A DNA stretch of 64,000 nucleotides from an uncultured beta proteobacterium. GTDB taxonomy: Bacteria > Pseudomonadota > Gammaproteobacteria > Burkholderiales > Burkholderiaceae_C. The stretch lies in assembly GCA_903876715.1 (NCBI GenBank), contig CAIRBF010000240.1:1-64000 (forward strand), written 5' to 3'. Shown piece by piece: positions 50,629-62,493 of this stretch. The translations under genes and the position numbers were made by a program. The notes beneath the pieces are model-generated. The model saw nothing but the letters and a program-made list of their open reading frames with translations, was not told the DNA's origin and made no database searches. The first letter of the stretch is position 1. Every line of letters begins with the position of its first letter.

Positions 50629-51702
50629 ATGCTGTTCGACCCGATCCAGATCCGCTCGCTGCCGCTGTCCAACCGCACGGTCATGTCGCCGATTACCCGC
50701 AGCCGCGCGCTCGGCAACCTGCCCAATGCGCTGATGGCCACCTACTACGCGCAGCGCGCCTCGGCCGGCCTGATCATCACGGAAGGGGTGTCGCCGTCAC
50801 CGAACGGGCTGGGCTACGCCCGCATCCCCGGGCTGTTCAACGAGGCCCAGGCGCAGGCCTGGAGGGCGGTGACCGACGCCGTGCATGCCCGCGGGGGACG
50901 CATCGTCGTGCAGTTGATGCACACCGGGCGCGTGGCCCACGTGGCCAACCTGCCTGCGGGCGCCGAGGTGCTGGCGCCGGTGGCGGGGACCTGCCCGGGT
51001 GAGATGTGGACCGACAGCCAGCAGATGCAGCCCCACTCGAGCGCCCGCGCGATGACGCCCCAGGACATCCAGCGCAGCATCGACGAGTTCGCCCAGGCCT
51101 GCCGCCTGGCCGTGCAAGCCGGCTTCGACGGGGTGGAACTGCACGCGGCCAACGGCTACCTGATCGAGCAGTTCCTCAACGCCAACGTCAACCAGCGCAG
51201 CGACGGCTGGGGCGGCAGCATCGAGGGCCGCAATCGCTACGCGCTGGAGGTGGCGCGGGCCTGTGCCGCGGCCATCGGCGCCGACAAGGTGGGCATCCGC
51301 CTGTCGCCGCACGGCGCCTTCAACGCCACCGGCACCTTCCCCGAAGTGGAGGTGCAGGTCGAGGCCCTGGTGGCTGGGCTCTCGTCCTTGGGGCTGCTCT
51401 ACGTGCACCTGTTGGACCACTCGGCCATGGGCGCGCCGCCTGTGCCGGCCGCGCTCAAGCGCCGGCTGCGCGAGACCTTCAAGGGCCCGTTCATCCTGGC
51501 CGGTGGCTTCGATGCGTCCAGCGCCGAGGCGGCGCTGCAGGCCGGGCAAGCCGACCTGATCGCCTTCGGGCGACCCTTCCTCGCCAACCCGGACCTGGTG
51601 CGGCGCCTGCAGACCGGTGCAGCCCTGAACGCGCCCGACATGACCACCCTCTACACGGCCGACGCCAAGGGCTACACGGACTACCCGACGCTGGCTGGCT
51701 GA
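50629..51702 (+). CDS. Alkene reductase / Old Yellow Enzyme family (NemA-like)
   Basis: LFDPIQIRSLPLSNRTVMSPITRSRAL, FDGVELHAANGYLIEQFLNANVNQRSDGWGGSIEGRNRYALEV. Confidence 0.95.
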   Translation: MLFDPIQIRSLPLSNRTVMSPITRSRALGNLPNALMATYYAQRASAGLIITEGVSPSPNGLGYARIPGLFNEAQAQAWRAVTDAVHARGGRIVVQLMHTGRVAHVANLPAGAEVLAPVAGTCPGEMWTDSQQMQPHSSARAMTPQDIQRSIDEFAQACRLAVQAGFDGVELHAANGYLIEQFLNANVNQRSDGWGGSIEGRNRYALEVARACAAAIGADKVGIRLSPHGAFNATGTFPEVEVQVEALVAGLSSLGLLYVHLLDHSAMGAPPVPAALKRRLRETFKGPFILAGGFDASSAEAALQAGQADLIAFGRPFLANPDLVRRLQTGAALNAPDMTTLYTADAKGYTDYPTLAG

Positions 51703-51713
51703 GGCCGGCGCCC

Positions 51714-52277
51714 TCAGGACCCGGGCCGATCCATCAGGCGGCGCCGTCGCTCCGCGCGGATCAGCACGGCCCAGCCCCAATACACCACCAGGTAGGCCGA
51801 GACACCCAGCACCACCCCTGCCAGGGGGAAGCCCGCCAGCAGCGCCGGGCCCCAGGAGGTGACCGCGTCCCAGAGGGCCGCGGGCCACGACAAGGGGTCG
51901 GAGAACTGCCACGCCACGGCAGGGGGTGCCGCCGCACCCGCGTCGGCTTGCGGGACGACGAAGGACCCCAGCAGTGCCGCCAGCGCCCAGATCGGGGCCA
52001 TCGTGAACGGATTGGTCAGCCAGGTGGCCGCGGCCGCCGCGGCCACGTTGGCCCGCAGCGCGACGGCGGCCAGCATCGCCGCGGGCATCTGCAGCGGCAC
52101 CGGGAACACGCCGATGCCGATGCCCAGGGCCACCCCCAGGGCCACGCCCCGCCGGTGCAGCACCCACAGGCGCGGATGCTCGCGCAGGTAGTGGCCGAGC
52201 CACGCGAACCCCCGGGTCTGCTCGAGCGTCTGGGCGGTCGGGAACCAGCGGCGAAGGCGCTTCTTGAATTCGGCCAT
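51714..52277 (-). CDS. DUF2062 domain-containing membrane protein
   Basis: HPRLWVLHRRGVALGVALGIGIGVFPVPLQMPAAMLAAVALRANVAAAAAATWLTNPFTMAPIW. Confidence 0.88.
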   Translation of the reverse strand: MAEFKKRLRRWFPTAQTLEQTRGFAWLGHYLREHPRLWVLHRRGVALGVALGIGIGVFPVPLQMPAAMLAAVALRANVAAAAAATWLTNPFTMAPIWALAALLGSFVVPQADAGAAAPPAVAWQFSDPLSWPAALWDAVTSWGPALLAGFPLAGVVLGVSAYLVVYWGWAVLIRAERRRRLMDRPGS

Positions 52278-52373
52278 GGGATCTCGGAAAGAAGCCGGGA
52301 TTCTGGGGCAGGCGATCGCCGCTTGGACCCTGGGGCGAACCCGCGTCGGCCGCCGTCCTTGATCGAGCAGAAT

Positions 52374-52415
52374 ACCTCGGACCTCGGACCTCGGACCTCG
52401 GGCCTCGGGCCCCGG
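52374..52415. repeat. Heptanucleotide tandem repeat (ACCTCGG)4 + 2 degenerate units
   Basis: ACCTCGG x4 (52374-52401) then GCCTCGG, GCCCCGG. Confidence 0.95.
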
Positions 52416-52491
52416 GGCCCCGGGCGCCGGTGCGGCACGAAGGCCTCGAGGCGCCGGCTGGACATCGGATCCCGAGGATGGGGAAGCGCTC

Positions 52492-53205
52492 ATGAAGGTC
52501 TATGTCATCGGGGACAGCATCTCCATCCACTACGGCCCCCACCTGCAGGCCCTGCTCGGGCCCGGCTGGCACTATGCCCGCAAGGAGGGCCAGGAAGAGG
52601 CCCTGCTGAACCTGGACCATCCCCAGGGGGCCAACGGCGGCGACTCCTCGATGGTCCTGGCCTTCCTGGAGGGCAGGGCCCGCTCGGGTGGCATCGACGC
52701 CGATCTGCTGCTGGTGAACTGCGGCCTGCACGACATCAAGACCGACCCGGCCAGCGGACGCAGGCAGGTGCCCGAGGATCGGTACGAGGCCCACCTGGAG
52801 CGCATCGTACAGACGGCCGCCGCCCTGCGGCCGCGGCTGGTCTGGATCCGGACCACGCCCTGCGACGAGGCGGTCCACAACCACCCCGGCATGGCTTTCC
52901 ACCGGTTCTCAGCCGACGTCGAGGCCTACAACCGCGTGGCCGACCGCGTCATGGGCGACGCGGGGGTCCCCTGCATCGACCTGCACACCTTCACGGTGAA
53001 CGTGGGTGGCGATCTGTACTGCGATCACGTTCATTTCCACGACCACGTGCGCCAGAAGCAGGCGGCCTTCATCGCCGGTTGGCTCACGGCCTTCGCGCAG
53101 GCGATGCCGGTCGCGGCGCCTCAGCGCCCGCAGGCCCGGCGCCAGGCGTCGAAGGCGACGCGGTTGGCTTCTTCGGTGGGCGGGTACAGGCCGAGGATGG
53201 ACTGA
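52492..53205 (+). CDS. SGNH/GDSL-type hydrolase family protein
   Basis: MKVYVIGDSISIHYGPHLQ (GDS block), CDHVHFHDHVR (DxxH block). Confidence 0.85.
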   Translation: MKVYVIGDSISIHYGPHLQALLGPGWHYARKEGQEEALLNLDHPQGANGGDSSMVLAFLEGRARSGGIDADLLLVNCGLHDIKTDPASGRRQVPEDRYEAHLERIVQTAAALRPRLVWIRTTPCDEAVHNHPGMAFHRFSADVEAYNRVADRVMGDAGVPCIDLHTFTVNVGGDLYCDHVHFHDHVRQKQAAFIAGWLTAFAQAMPVAAPQRPQARRQASKATRLASSVGGYRPRMD

Positions 53206-53831
53206 CCAGCGAGCACGCGCTCGGTGACGAAGTCCTCGAACGCGGTCATCTCCCGTGCCTCGTTCGACACCTCGTCGGCCAGATGCGCCGGGATGACGAC
53301 CACCCCTTCCGCATCGCCCACGAGCACGTCGCCCGGCCAGACCGCGACGTCGCCGCAGCCGATGGGCACGTTGATGTCGACGGCCTGGTGCAGCGTCAGG
53401 TTGGTGGGTGCGCTCGGCCGGTGGTGGTAGGCCGGGAAGGGCAGCTGCGCGATCTCGGGACTGTCACGAAAGCCGCCATCGGTGACGATGCCAGCGACGC
53501 CGCGCTTCATCAGGCGCGTGACCAGGATCGAGCCCGCCGAGGCGGCGCGGGCGTCCTTGCGGCTGTCGACCACGAGCACCGCGCCGGGCGGGCAGTCCTC
53601 CACCGCCTTGCGCTGCGGGTGCCCGCGGTCCTGGAAGACCGACAGCGGGTTCAGGTCCTCGCGCGCCGGGATGTAGCGCAGCGTGTAGGCCTCGCCGACC
53701 ATGTTCCCGAGGCCGGGGTTCAAGGGCCTCACGTCCTGGATGAACTGGTTGCGCAGGCCACGCTTGAACAAGGCGGTGCACAGCGTGGCCGTGCTGACGT
53801 GGCGCAGGCGTTCGCGGCTGTCGGGTGTCAT
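53121..53831 (-). CDS. RraA-like / 4-hydroxy-4-methyl-2-oxoglutarate aldolase family protein
   Basis: GVAGIVTDGGFRDSPEI, GCGDVAVWPGDVLVGDAEGVVVIPAHLADEV. Confidence 0.92.
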   Translation of the reverse strand: MTPDSRERLRHVSTATLCTALFKRGLRNQFIQDVRPLNPGLGNMVGEAYTLRYIPAREDLNPLSVFQDRGHPQRKAVEDCPPGAVLVVDSRKDARAASAGSILVTRLMKRGVAGIVTDGGFRDSPEIAQLPFPAYHHRPSAPTNLTLHQAVDINVPIGCGDVAVWPGDVLVGDAEGVVVIPAHLADEVSNEAREMTAFEDFVTERVLAGQSILGLYPPTEEANRVAFDAWRRACGR

Positions 53832-53880
53832 CGTGGGGGCCTCCGTGGGGTGCCGCGGGCTCAGGGTTGCTCTCAGCCGC

Positions 53881-55152
53881 TCAGAATCGCGGCCGGGTCG
53901 GGTCGAAGTCCGGGCGGTGCTTGCGCATCTCGCTGGCGTCGTCCCGGCGGCGAATGCCGCAGTCCAGGTAGTTCTGGTGCAGGCGCGAGAGCGCCTCGCG
54001 GTCGAGCTTGACTCCCAGGCCCGGGCCGGGCGGCGGCGCGAGGCTGCCGCCACGGATGGCGAGCTTGCCGCCTTCGATCACCTCGTCCTCCTGCCAGGGG
54101 TAATGCGTGTCGCAGGCATAGGCGAGGTTGGGCAGCGTGAGCCCGACATGGGTCATCGCCGCCAGGCTGATGCCCAGGTGTGAGTTCGAGTGCATCGAGA
54201 TGCCGAGCCCGAAGACGCGCCCCAGCGCCGCCAGTTGCTGGGTGGCGCGCAGGCCGCCCCAGTAGTGGTGGTCCGACAGCACGACCTGCAGCGCCTTCAG
54301 CTCGACCGTGCGCGGCAGGTGCCCGAAGGCGATCGTGACCATGTTGGTGGCCAGCGGCATGGGGGCGAAGCGCGCCACCTCGGCCATCTCCTCGAGCGTG
54401 CCCACCGGGTCTTCGAGGTACTCCAGCAAGCCGGGCTCGGACAGCGCCGGCATGACGCGGCGCGTGGTCTCGACCGACCAGCCGCCGTTGGGGTCGATGC
54501 GCAGCGGATGGTGCGGGAAGGCGGCCCGCAGGGCGCGCAGGCCCTCGATCTCGACTTCGGGCTCGAACACGCCGCCCTTGAGCTTGATCGAGCCGAAACC
54601 ATAGACCTCGGCCATGCGCCGCGCCTGCTCGACGAGCTGCTGCGGCGTCAGCGTCTCGCCCCAGTCGTCCACCGGGTAGCCCGGGTCCTCGTGGTGGCGG
54701 GCGAACTTGTAGAACAGGTAAGCGCTGTAGGACACCCGCTCGCGCACCGCGCCGCCCAGCAGCTCGTGCAGGGGGCGGTCGGCCATCTGGCCCTGCAGGT
54801 CCCAGAAGGCGACCTCGAAGGCGCCGAGGGCGCTCGCGCGGGCCTTGTCGCCGCGCGGCGGGAAGGGCGCGCCGATGTCGTCGTCGCCGCCGACCCGCGC
54901 GTAGACCTGGCGCGTCAGGCCGTTCAGGTCGTGCGGCTCGAGCCCGACGAGGGTCGGCGCGATCGCCTGCAGGTGGGCCAGGGTGTCGGCCTCGCCGTAG
55001 CTCTCGCCCAGGCCGATGCGGCCGCGGTCGGTCTCGACCTCGATGATGCTGCGCAGCGCCCAAGGTTGATGCACGCCGGCGACGTTCAGCAGCGGCGGGT
55101 CGCGAAAGGCGATCGGGGTGACGCGGACGTCGGCCACGCGTTCTCTCATCAT
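53881..55152 (-). CDS. Glucarate dehydratase-like enolase-superfamily protein
   Basis: GSIKLKGGVFEPEVEIEGLRALRAAFP, RIDPNGGW, YLEDP, GISMHSNSHLGIS. Confidence 0.9.
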   Translation of the reverse strand: MMRERVADVRVTPIAFRDPPLLNVAGVHQPWALRSIIEVETDRGRIGLGESYGEADTLAHLQAIAPTLVGLEPHDLNGLTRQVYARVGGDDDIGAPFPPRGDKARASALGAFEVAFWDLQGQMADRPLHELLGGAVRERVSYSAYLFYKFARHHEDPGYPVDDWGETLTPQQLVEQARRMAEVYGFGSIKLKGGVFEPEVEIEGLRALRAAFPHHPLRIDPNGGWSVETTRRVMPALSEPGLLEYLEDPVGTLEEMAEVARFAPMPLATNMVTIAFGHLPRTVELKALQVVLSDHHYWGGLRATQQLAALGRVFGLGISMHSNSHLGISLAAMTHVGLTLPNLAYACDTHYPWQEDEVIEGGKLAIRGGSLAPPPGPGLGVKLDREALSRLHQNYLDCGIRRRDDASEMRKHRPDFDPTRPRF

Positions 55153-56099
55153 GAAGACTCCGGGGGCGCAGCCTGCAGGCGCAGGCACAAGGTGACGCAC
55201 AGTGACCGCCCGGGCTCGAGCCAGTGGGTGCCCGTGCCCGCCAGGCCCTGGGCCTCGAGGTTGAAGCCGTCGGCCACGTGGGTGACCGGCTCCACGCACA
55301 GATAGCGCCCATCGGGCGGGCGGTGCAGCACGAGGTGCGACACCGCCGCGTCGGCCTGCAACGACAGCACCTCGCCACCGGGCAGGTCCACGCGCAGGGC
55401 GCCGTCCCAGCCCGACAGGTAGTCGGTCAGCGTGCCCGCGCGCAGGGGCCGGGGCGGTACGTAGCCTTCCTCGGGCTGCAGCGCGCGCGCGTGCGTGGCG
55501 AGGAAGTCGTCCGTCGTCGGCCACAGCGTGGTCGCGGTCAGCCCGATGCGCGCCTGAGGCTGGTGCTGCAGATAGGGGTGCCAGCCCAGGCCGGCAGGCA
55601 TGGGCCGCTCGTCCCGGTTGACGATCTCGAGCATCAGATGCAGGGCGGTCGGCTCCAGGCGCAGGTGCTGCCGGGCCGCGTAGCGCCAGGGCCAGGCGGC
55701 GCAGGGCGCGCTCTCGAGCGCCATCGTCGCTTGCGTGTTGGGCGCGTGCGGATCGGGGGCGGCCTGCCACGGCAGGCCGTGGGCGTTGCCGTGCAGCGTG
55801 TGCGGGTGCGCGTCGGGGTGGGGCGCGAGCGTCACCTCGCCCGCGGGCGTGCGTAGCCGGGCCTGCGCGATGCGGTTCGAATAGGGCAGCAGCGGGTAGA
55901 TGCCGCCCTTGGCCCAGCGCAGCGGGTCCACGTCGGCCGGCTCGTACGGGAAGAGCACGGGGACAGCTTCCCCGCCCGGGGCCTGCAACCGCAGGCTGCA
56001 CACGCGCCCGCCCGCGTCGGGCCGCAGCACGGCCTGCGCGGCGCCCGCGCGCAGGACGAGGTCGCCGGGCATCGCCTCAGGCATAACCGGTCGATCCAT
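55149..56099 (-). CDS. Aldose 1-epimerase family protein
   Basis: PYSNRIAQARLRTPAGEVTLAPHPDAHPHTLHGNAHGLPWQ, GLGWHPYLQH. Confidence 0.9.
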   Translation of the reverse strand: MDRPVMPEAMPGDLVLRAGAAQAVLRPDAGGRVCSLRLQAPGGEAVPVLFPYEPADVDPLRWAKGGIYPLLPYSNRIAQARLRTPAGEVTLAPHPDAHPHTLHGNAHGLPWQAAPDPHAPNTQATMALESAPCAAWPWRYAARQHLRLEPTALHLMLEIVNRDERPMPAGLGWHPYLQHQPQARIGLTATTLWPTTDDFLATHARALQPEEGYVPPRPLRAGTLTDYLSGWDGALRVDLPGGEVLSLQADAAVSHLVLHRPPDGRYLCVEPVTHVADGFNLEAQGLAGTGTHWLEPGRSLCVTLCLRLQAAPPESS

Positions 56100-57273
56100 C
56101 GGGCTTCAAGGGCACCGCGCGCTCCCAGTGGACATAGTCCTCGGTGCCCAGCAGCTTCTCGTCGATCTCCACCCCCCACCCCGGCCGGTCGGGCCGCAGC
56201 TCCAGGTACCCGTCCTTGGGCAGGTAAGGGTCCTTGACGTACCACGCGCCCTGCAGCCGGTCATCGGGGCGGATCGTCGAGTCGGTGCCGTATGCGTATG
56301 CCGGCCCATGCGGAAGCCGGTACTCCAGGATGCGGAAGTTGGGCTGCGTGGCGCAGAAGTGCAGGTTGATGGCGGTGGCCAGCGGGCCCATCGGGTTGTG
56401 CGGGGCGATGCTGACGAAGTGCGCTTGCGCCAGGGCGTTGATCTGCAGCATCTCGGTCAGGCCGCCCACGACGCAGATGTCGGGCTGGATGATGTCGCAG
56501 CCACGCACCTGCAGCAGGCGCAGGAACTCGAAGCGGCTGTAGAGCGACTCGCCAGTGGCCAGCGGGCAGCGCAGGCTGCGCTTGAGCTCGCCCCAGGCCT
56601 CGAAGTTCTCGGGCCGGATCGGCTCCTCGAAGAACAGCGGGTCGTAGGGCGCCAGCGCGTTGCCGAGCTGCGTGGCCTGCGCCGGCTCGAAGATCTTGGC
56701 GTGGGCGTCGAAGGCGAGCTCGTAGCTCGGGTCCACCGTCTCGCGCAGCAGGGCGAAGTAGTCGGCCGACGCACGCACCACCTCGCCCCAGCGGTGGCGG
56801 TGCATGTCGATGCGGTAGGGGCTGAGCTTGAAGGCCTTCAGGCCCCACTGCGCGTGCAGGGCGTCCATCTCGTCGCGCGCCCGGGGCGCGTCGGGCGCCG
56901 TGTACAGGCCGGCGTAGACCTGGACGCGGTCGCGCACCTCGCCGCCAAGCAGGCGGTACACCGGCACGCCCAGCGCCTTGGCCGAGATGTCCCACAGGCA
57001 GTGGTCGATGGCTGCGATGGCCGCCAGCCCCAGGGCACCGGGCGGGAAGCGGCTCTGCTGCATCAGGTAGTGCGTCAGCGCCGTCACGCGGCGCGGATCG
57101 CGCCCCTGGATGAAGCGGGTGAAGTACTCGAGCAGCGGAAACAGCGCCTGGTCCGGCCCGTGGTTGTAGCACTCGGCCCAGCCGGTCAGGCCCTCGTCGG
57201 TGTCGATGGCGACGAGGACGCGCGGCCGGTTCTTGTCGCGCGACATGTAGGCGCGCAGGCGGTCGATCTTCAT
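56077..57273 (-). CDS. Mandelate racemase/muconate lactonizing enzyme family (sugar-acid dehydratase-like)
   Basis: AFKLSPYRID, LAFDAHAKIFEPAQA, FFEEPIRPEN, ATGESLYSRFEF, IAPHNPMGPLA. Confidence 0.92.
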   Translation of the reverse strand: MKIDRLRAYMSRDKNRPRVLVAIDTDEGLTGWAECYNHGPDQALFPLLEYFTRFIQGRDPRRVTALTHYLMQQSRFPPGALGLAAIAAIDHCLWDISAKALGVPVYRLLGGEVRDRVQVYAGLYTAPDAPRARDEMDALHAQWGLKAFKLSPYRIDMHRHRWGEVVRASADYFALLRETVDPSYELAFDAHAKIFEPAQATQLGNALAPYDPLFFEEPIRPENFEAWGELKRSLRCPLATGESLYSRFEFLRLLQVRGCDIIQPDICVVGGLTEMLQINALAQAHFVSIAPHNPMGPLATAINLHFCATQPNFRILEYRLPHGPAYAYGTDSTIRPDDRLQGAWYVKDPYLPKDGYLELRPDRPGWGVEIDEKLLGTEDYVHWERAVPLKPDGSTGYA

Positions 57274-57306
57274 GGCAGCGTGGTGCGGAATCCGTCGGCG
57301 GCGTGC

Positions 57307-58526
57307 TCAGCGCGGGCCGAAGTAGCGCGCCTGCCGCAGGCGGGTCTGGACATAGACATGCTCGTCGAAGGTGCCTTCGACGTAGGAACCGGAATCGCGG
57401 GTGATGGGCACCGACACATTGGCCTGGCTCGGGAAGCGCGCGACGAAGGCCTCGTCGATGTCGACGCCCAGCCCCGGGGCGTCGGGCACGCGCAGGAAGC
57501 CGTCCTCGGAGACCGGGTGCGGGATGACGGTGCGCGCCCGGCCCTCCCAGTCGTCCTCGACGCGCTCGAGGAACAGCGCGTTCGGGATGGCCGCCATCAG
57601 GTGCAGCGCAGCGTACTCGGCCACCGGCCCGAGCGAGCCCGAGTGCGGCGCCATCATGATGTGGTGCGCCTCGGCCATGGCGGCGATCTTCTTCATCTGC
57701 GTCAGCCCGCCGGCGCGTCCGGTGTCGGGCTGGACCACGTCCACGAGCTCGCGCTCGATGAGGTCGCGCAGGCCGAAGATCGTCGTCATGCGCTCGCCCG
57801 CCGCCAAAGGGACGTGCGCGGCGTCGCGGATGCGGCGGTAGCCGTCGAGGTTCTCCGGCGCGATCGGGTCTTCGATGAACAGCAGCCGGTAGGGTTCGAG
57901 CGCGCGCGCCAGCGTGACCGCGTCGGCTGGCGTGAGCCAGGGCGGGCCGTGCAGGTCGATCATCAGGTCGATGTCGTCGCCCACGGCTTCGCGCAGCGCG
58001 GCCACGCGCCGCACGGGGTCGGACACGCCGCCGCACTTCAGGGCCTTGATGCCGCGCGCCTTCAGCGACAGCGCCGCCTCGGGCGTGTTCGCGTGGGCGT
58101 AGATGCGCACACGGTCGCGCACCTGGCCGCCGAGCAGGCTCCACACCGGCACCCCGAGCACCTTGCCCTTGATGTCCCACAGCGCCATGTCCAGCCCGGT
58201 CAGGGCCCCGGCGCCCACGGTGCCGGTCATGCCGTGGCCCATGATGGCCGTCATCATCTTCTGCCACAGACGCTCGATGTGCTGCGGGTCCTCCCCGATC
58301 AGCAGCGCTTTCAGGTCCTGGACCGCGGTCTCGATCACGCGCGGCCATCCTGAGCATTCGCCGATGCCGGTGACGCCCTCGTCGGTGTAGACCTTGACGA
58401 AGAGCCAGTTGCGCGTGCCGGTGATGTTGCCGGAGAAACGCCCGGCGCCGAAGCCGCCGTCGGTGGCGTAGCGCTGGGGGTCGGGGGCCCCCACGTGCAT
58501 CAGGAAGGTCTTGACGTCGGTGATCT

Positions 58527-58530
<4 letters not shown>
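57307..58530 (-). CDS. Mandelate racemase/galactonate dehydratase-like enolase-superfamily protein
   Basis: ALKCGGVSDPVRRVAALREAVGDDIDLMIDLHG, FIEDPIAPEN, AAGERMTTIFG, MAPHSGSLGPVAE. Confidence 0.92.
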
Positions 58531-60262
<1,732 letters not shown>

Positions 60263-60266
<4 letters not shown>

Positions 60267-61405
60267 TTGTTGTAAGGGTCGGCAGCGTCACGCAGGCCGT
60301 CGCCCAGGAAGTTCAGCGCGATCACGGCCACCACCACCGCGGCGCCGGGCGCGAACAGCCAAGGGGCTGTGGCGATCGAGCGGATGTTCTGCGCTTCGCG
60401 CAACAGAACGCCCCACGAGATCGTGGGCGGCTGCAGGCCCAGCCCCAGGAAGCTCAGGGAGGTCTCGGCCAGGATCATCGCCGGCACCGCCAGCGTGATC
60501 GACGCGATGATGTGACTGGCGAAGCTCGGCAACATGTGCCGGAAGATGATGCGCGACTCCGGCACGCCGTCCAGTCTGGCCGCGGTGACGAATTCCTCGG
60601 TGCGCAGGCTGAGGAAGCGCCCCCGCACGACGCGCGCCAGCTGTGCCCAGCCGGTCAGCGACAGGATCACCGTGATCATCATGTAGTTCAGGATGGCGGG
60701 CCAGTCCTGGGGCAGGGCGGCGGCCAGCGCGAGCCAGATCGGGATCGTCGGCAGCGCCAGCACGAGCTCGATGACGCGCTGGATCACGAAATCGGTGCGC
60801 CCCCCGTAGTACCCCGAGATGCCGCCGAGCACGATGCCCAGCAGCAGGGACAGGAAGACGCCGAGCAGCCCCACCGACAGCGAGATCTGCGTGCCCACCA
60901 TGATGCGGCTGAAGACGCATCGGCCCAGGCGGTCGGCCCCCAGCAGGAACAGCGGCTGGCGCGCGTCCTCGGACCCGATCAGGTGGGTGGTGCTGGTGAA
61001 CAGCCCCAGCACGCTGTAGGCGTGCCCCTGAGCGAAGAATTCCAGGTGGATGCGCCGGCTCTTGTCCTCCTTGTAGATCGAGGCCAGCGTGGTCGGGTCG
61101 CGTTCCAGGACGTAGGGGTGGAAGTAGGGTCGCAAGGACCAGCCGCCATCCTCGTCGGAGGCGAAGAAATGCAGCGACTGGGGCGGGTGGAATTGGGCGC
61201 GCCGGTTCTGCTGCTCCGGGTCGTTGACGGTGAACACGCCCGGGATGATCGCGATCACGTACAGCGCCACCACGACGAACAGGCTGGCCATGGCCAGGCG
61301 GTGCTTGCGGAAGGCCCACCACACCAGCTGCCACTGCGAGGCCACAGCCAGGCGGGTGTCGGTTGTCGGCTCGGTGGCCACGGCAGGGGAAGCGGTTGAG
61401 GACAT
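60263..61405 (-). CDS. ABC transporter permease (OppC/DppC-like)
   Basis: GADRLGRCVFSRIMVGTQISLSVGLLGVFLSLLLGI; EEFVTAARLDGVPESRIIFRHMLPS. Confidence 0.94.
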
Positions 61406-61416
61406 CGTGCCGGCCC

Positions 61417-62403
61417 TCACTCGAGACGGATGCGCGGATCGACCAGCGCCAGCAGGATGTCGCTGACCAGCGCGCCGATCACCGTCAAGGTACAGATCAG
61501 CAGGATGAAGGCGCCCGCGAGGTACATGTCCTGGCTCATCAGCGACTGCAGCAGCAGCGGCCCGGCGGTGGGCAGGCTCAGCACGATGGCCACGATGATG
61601 GAGCCCGACACGAGGTTGGGCAGCAGCCAGGCGATGGTCGAGATGAAGGGGTTCAGCGCCAGGCGCATCGGGTACTTGACCAGGAGCGTGAACTCCGACA
61701 GCCCCTTGGCCCGCGCCGTCGTGACGTAGGGGCGGTTGAGCTCGTCGAGCATGTTGGCGCGCATGACGCGGATCAGGCTGGCCGTCCCGGACACCGCCAG
61801 GATCACGACCGGAATCCACAAGTGCTGCACCAGGTCGACCACCTTGTCCCAGCTCCAGGGCGCGTTCTGGTAGGGCTCCGAGAACAGGCCCCCGACGCTC
61901 TGGCCGAAATGCACGGCGGCCACGTACATCAGCACCAGGGCCAGCAGGAAGCTGGGAATGGCCAGCCCGAGAAAGGACACGAAGGTCACCACATAGTCGC
62001 CGATCGAGTACTTCTTCACGGCGGAGAACACCCCCACGGGCAGGGCGATGGCCCAGGTCAGCAGCAAGGTCGACAAGGTCAGCACCAGGGTCAGGGCCAT
62101 GCGCTCCCAGATGAGCTCGGAAACCGGCTGCTGCCACTCGAAGCTGAGGCCGAAGTCGCCGCGCAGGACCACGTTGGTGATCCACTTCCAATACTGGATG
62201 ATCATGGGCTGGTCGAGCCCGAAACGCGCCCTGAGGTCGGCTGCGGCCTGGCGATCGACGACCTCGTTGGACGCCGCCAGCGTCGCGATGTAGGTCGTGA
62301 CGTAGTCACCCGGCGGCAGCTGGATCAGCACGAAAGCGAGGAAGCTGACCGCCAGCAGGAAGGGCAGCATCCACAGCGCTCGCACGAGGATGAAGCGGAG
62401 CAT
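61417..62403 (-). CDS. ABC transporter permease (OppB/DppB-like)
   Basis: MLRFILVRALWMLPFLLAVSFLAFVLIQLPPGDYVTTYIA; RPYVTTARAKGLSEFTLLVKYPMRLALNPFIS. Confidence 0.94.
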   Translation of the reverse strand: MLRFILVRALWMLPFLLAVSFLAFVLIQLPPGDYVTTYIATLAASNEVVDRQAAADLRARFGLDQPMIIQYWKWITNVVLRGDFGLSFEWQQPVSELIWERMALTLVLTLSTLLLTWAIALPVGVFSAVKKYSIGDYVVTFVSFLGLAIPSFLLALVLMYVAAVHFGQSVGGLFSEPYQNAPWSWDKVVDLVQHLWIPVVILAVSGTASLIRVMRANMLDELNRPYVTTARAKGLSEFTLLVKYPMRLALNPFISTIAWLLPNLVSGSIIVAIVLSLPTAGPLLLQSLMSQDMYLAGAFILLICTLTVIGALVSDILLALVDPRIRLE

Positions 62404-62493
62404 GGAAGGTCTCTGGGACTGCGCGCGCGCGTCTCACCGAGAGCCCGCCCTTGGCGGACTCCCGGGAGCACCGACCTGCGCGGCGTGCGCGAA

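Noticed and set aside
51006-54011. 1001-aa plus-strand ORF
   Set aside because: Spans and opposes several genes with clear family motifs (OYE, DUF2062, SGNH, RraA); no recognisable domain, compositional artefact.
55900-58353. 817-aa plus-strand ORF
   Set aside because: Antisense to aldose epimerase and two enolase-superfamily genes; low-complexity antisense frame.
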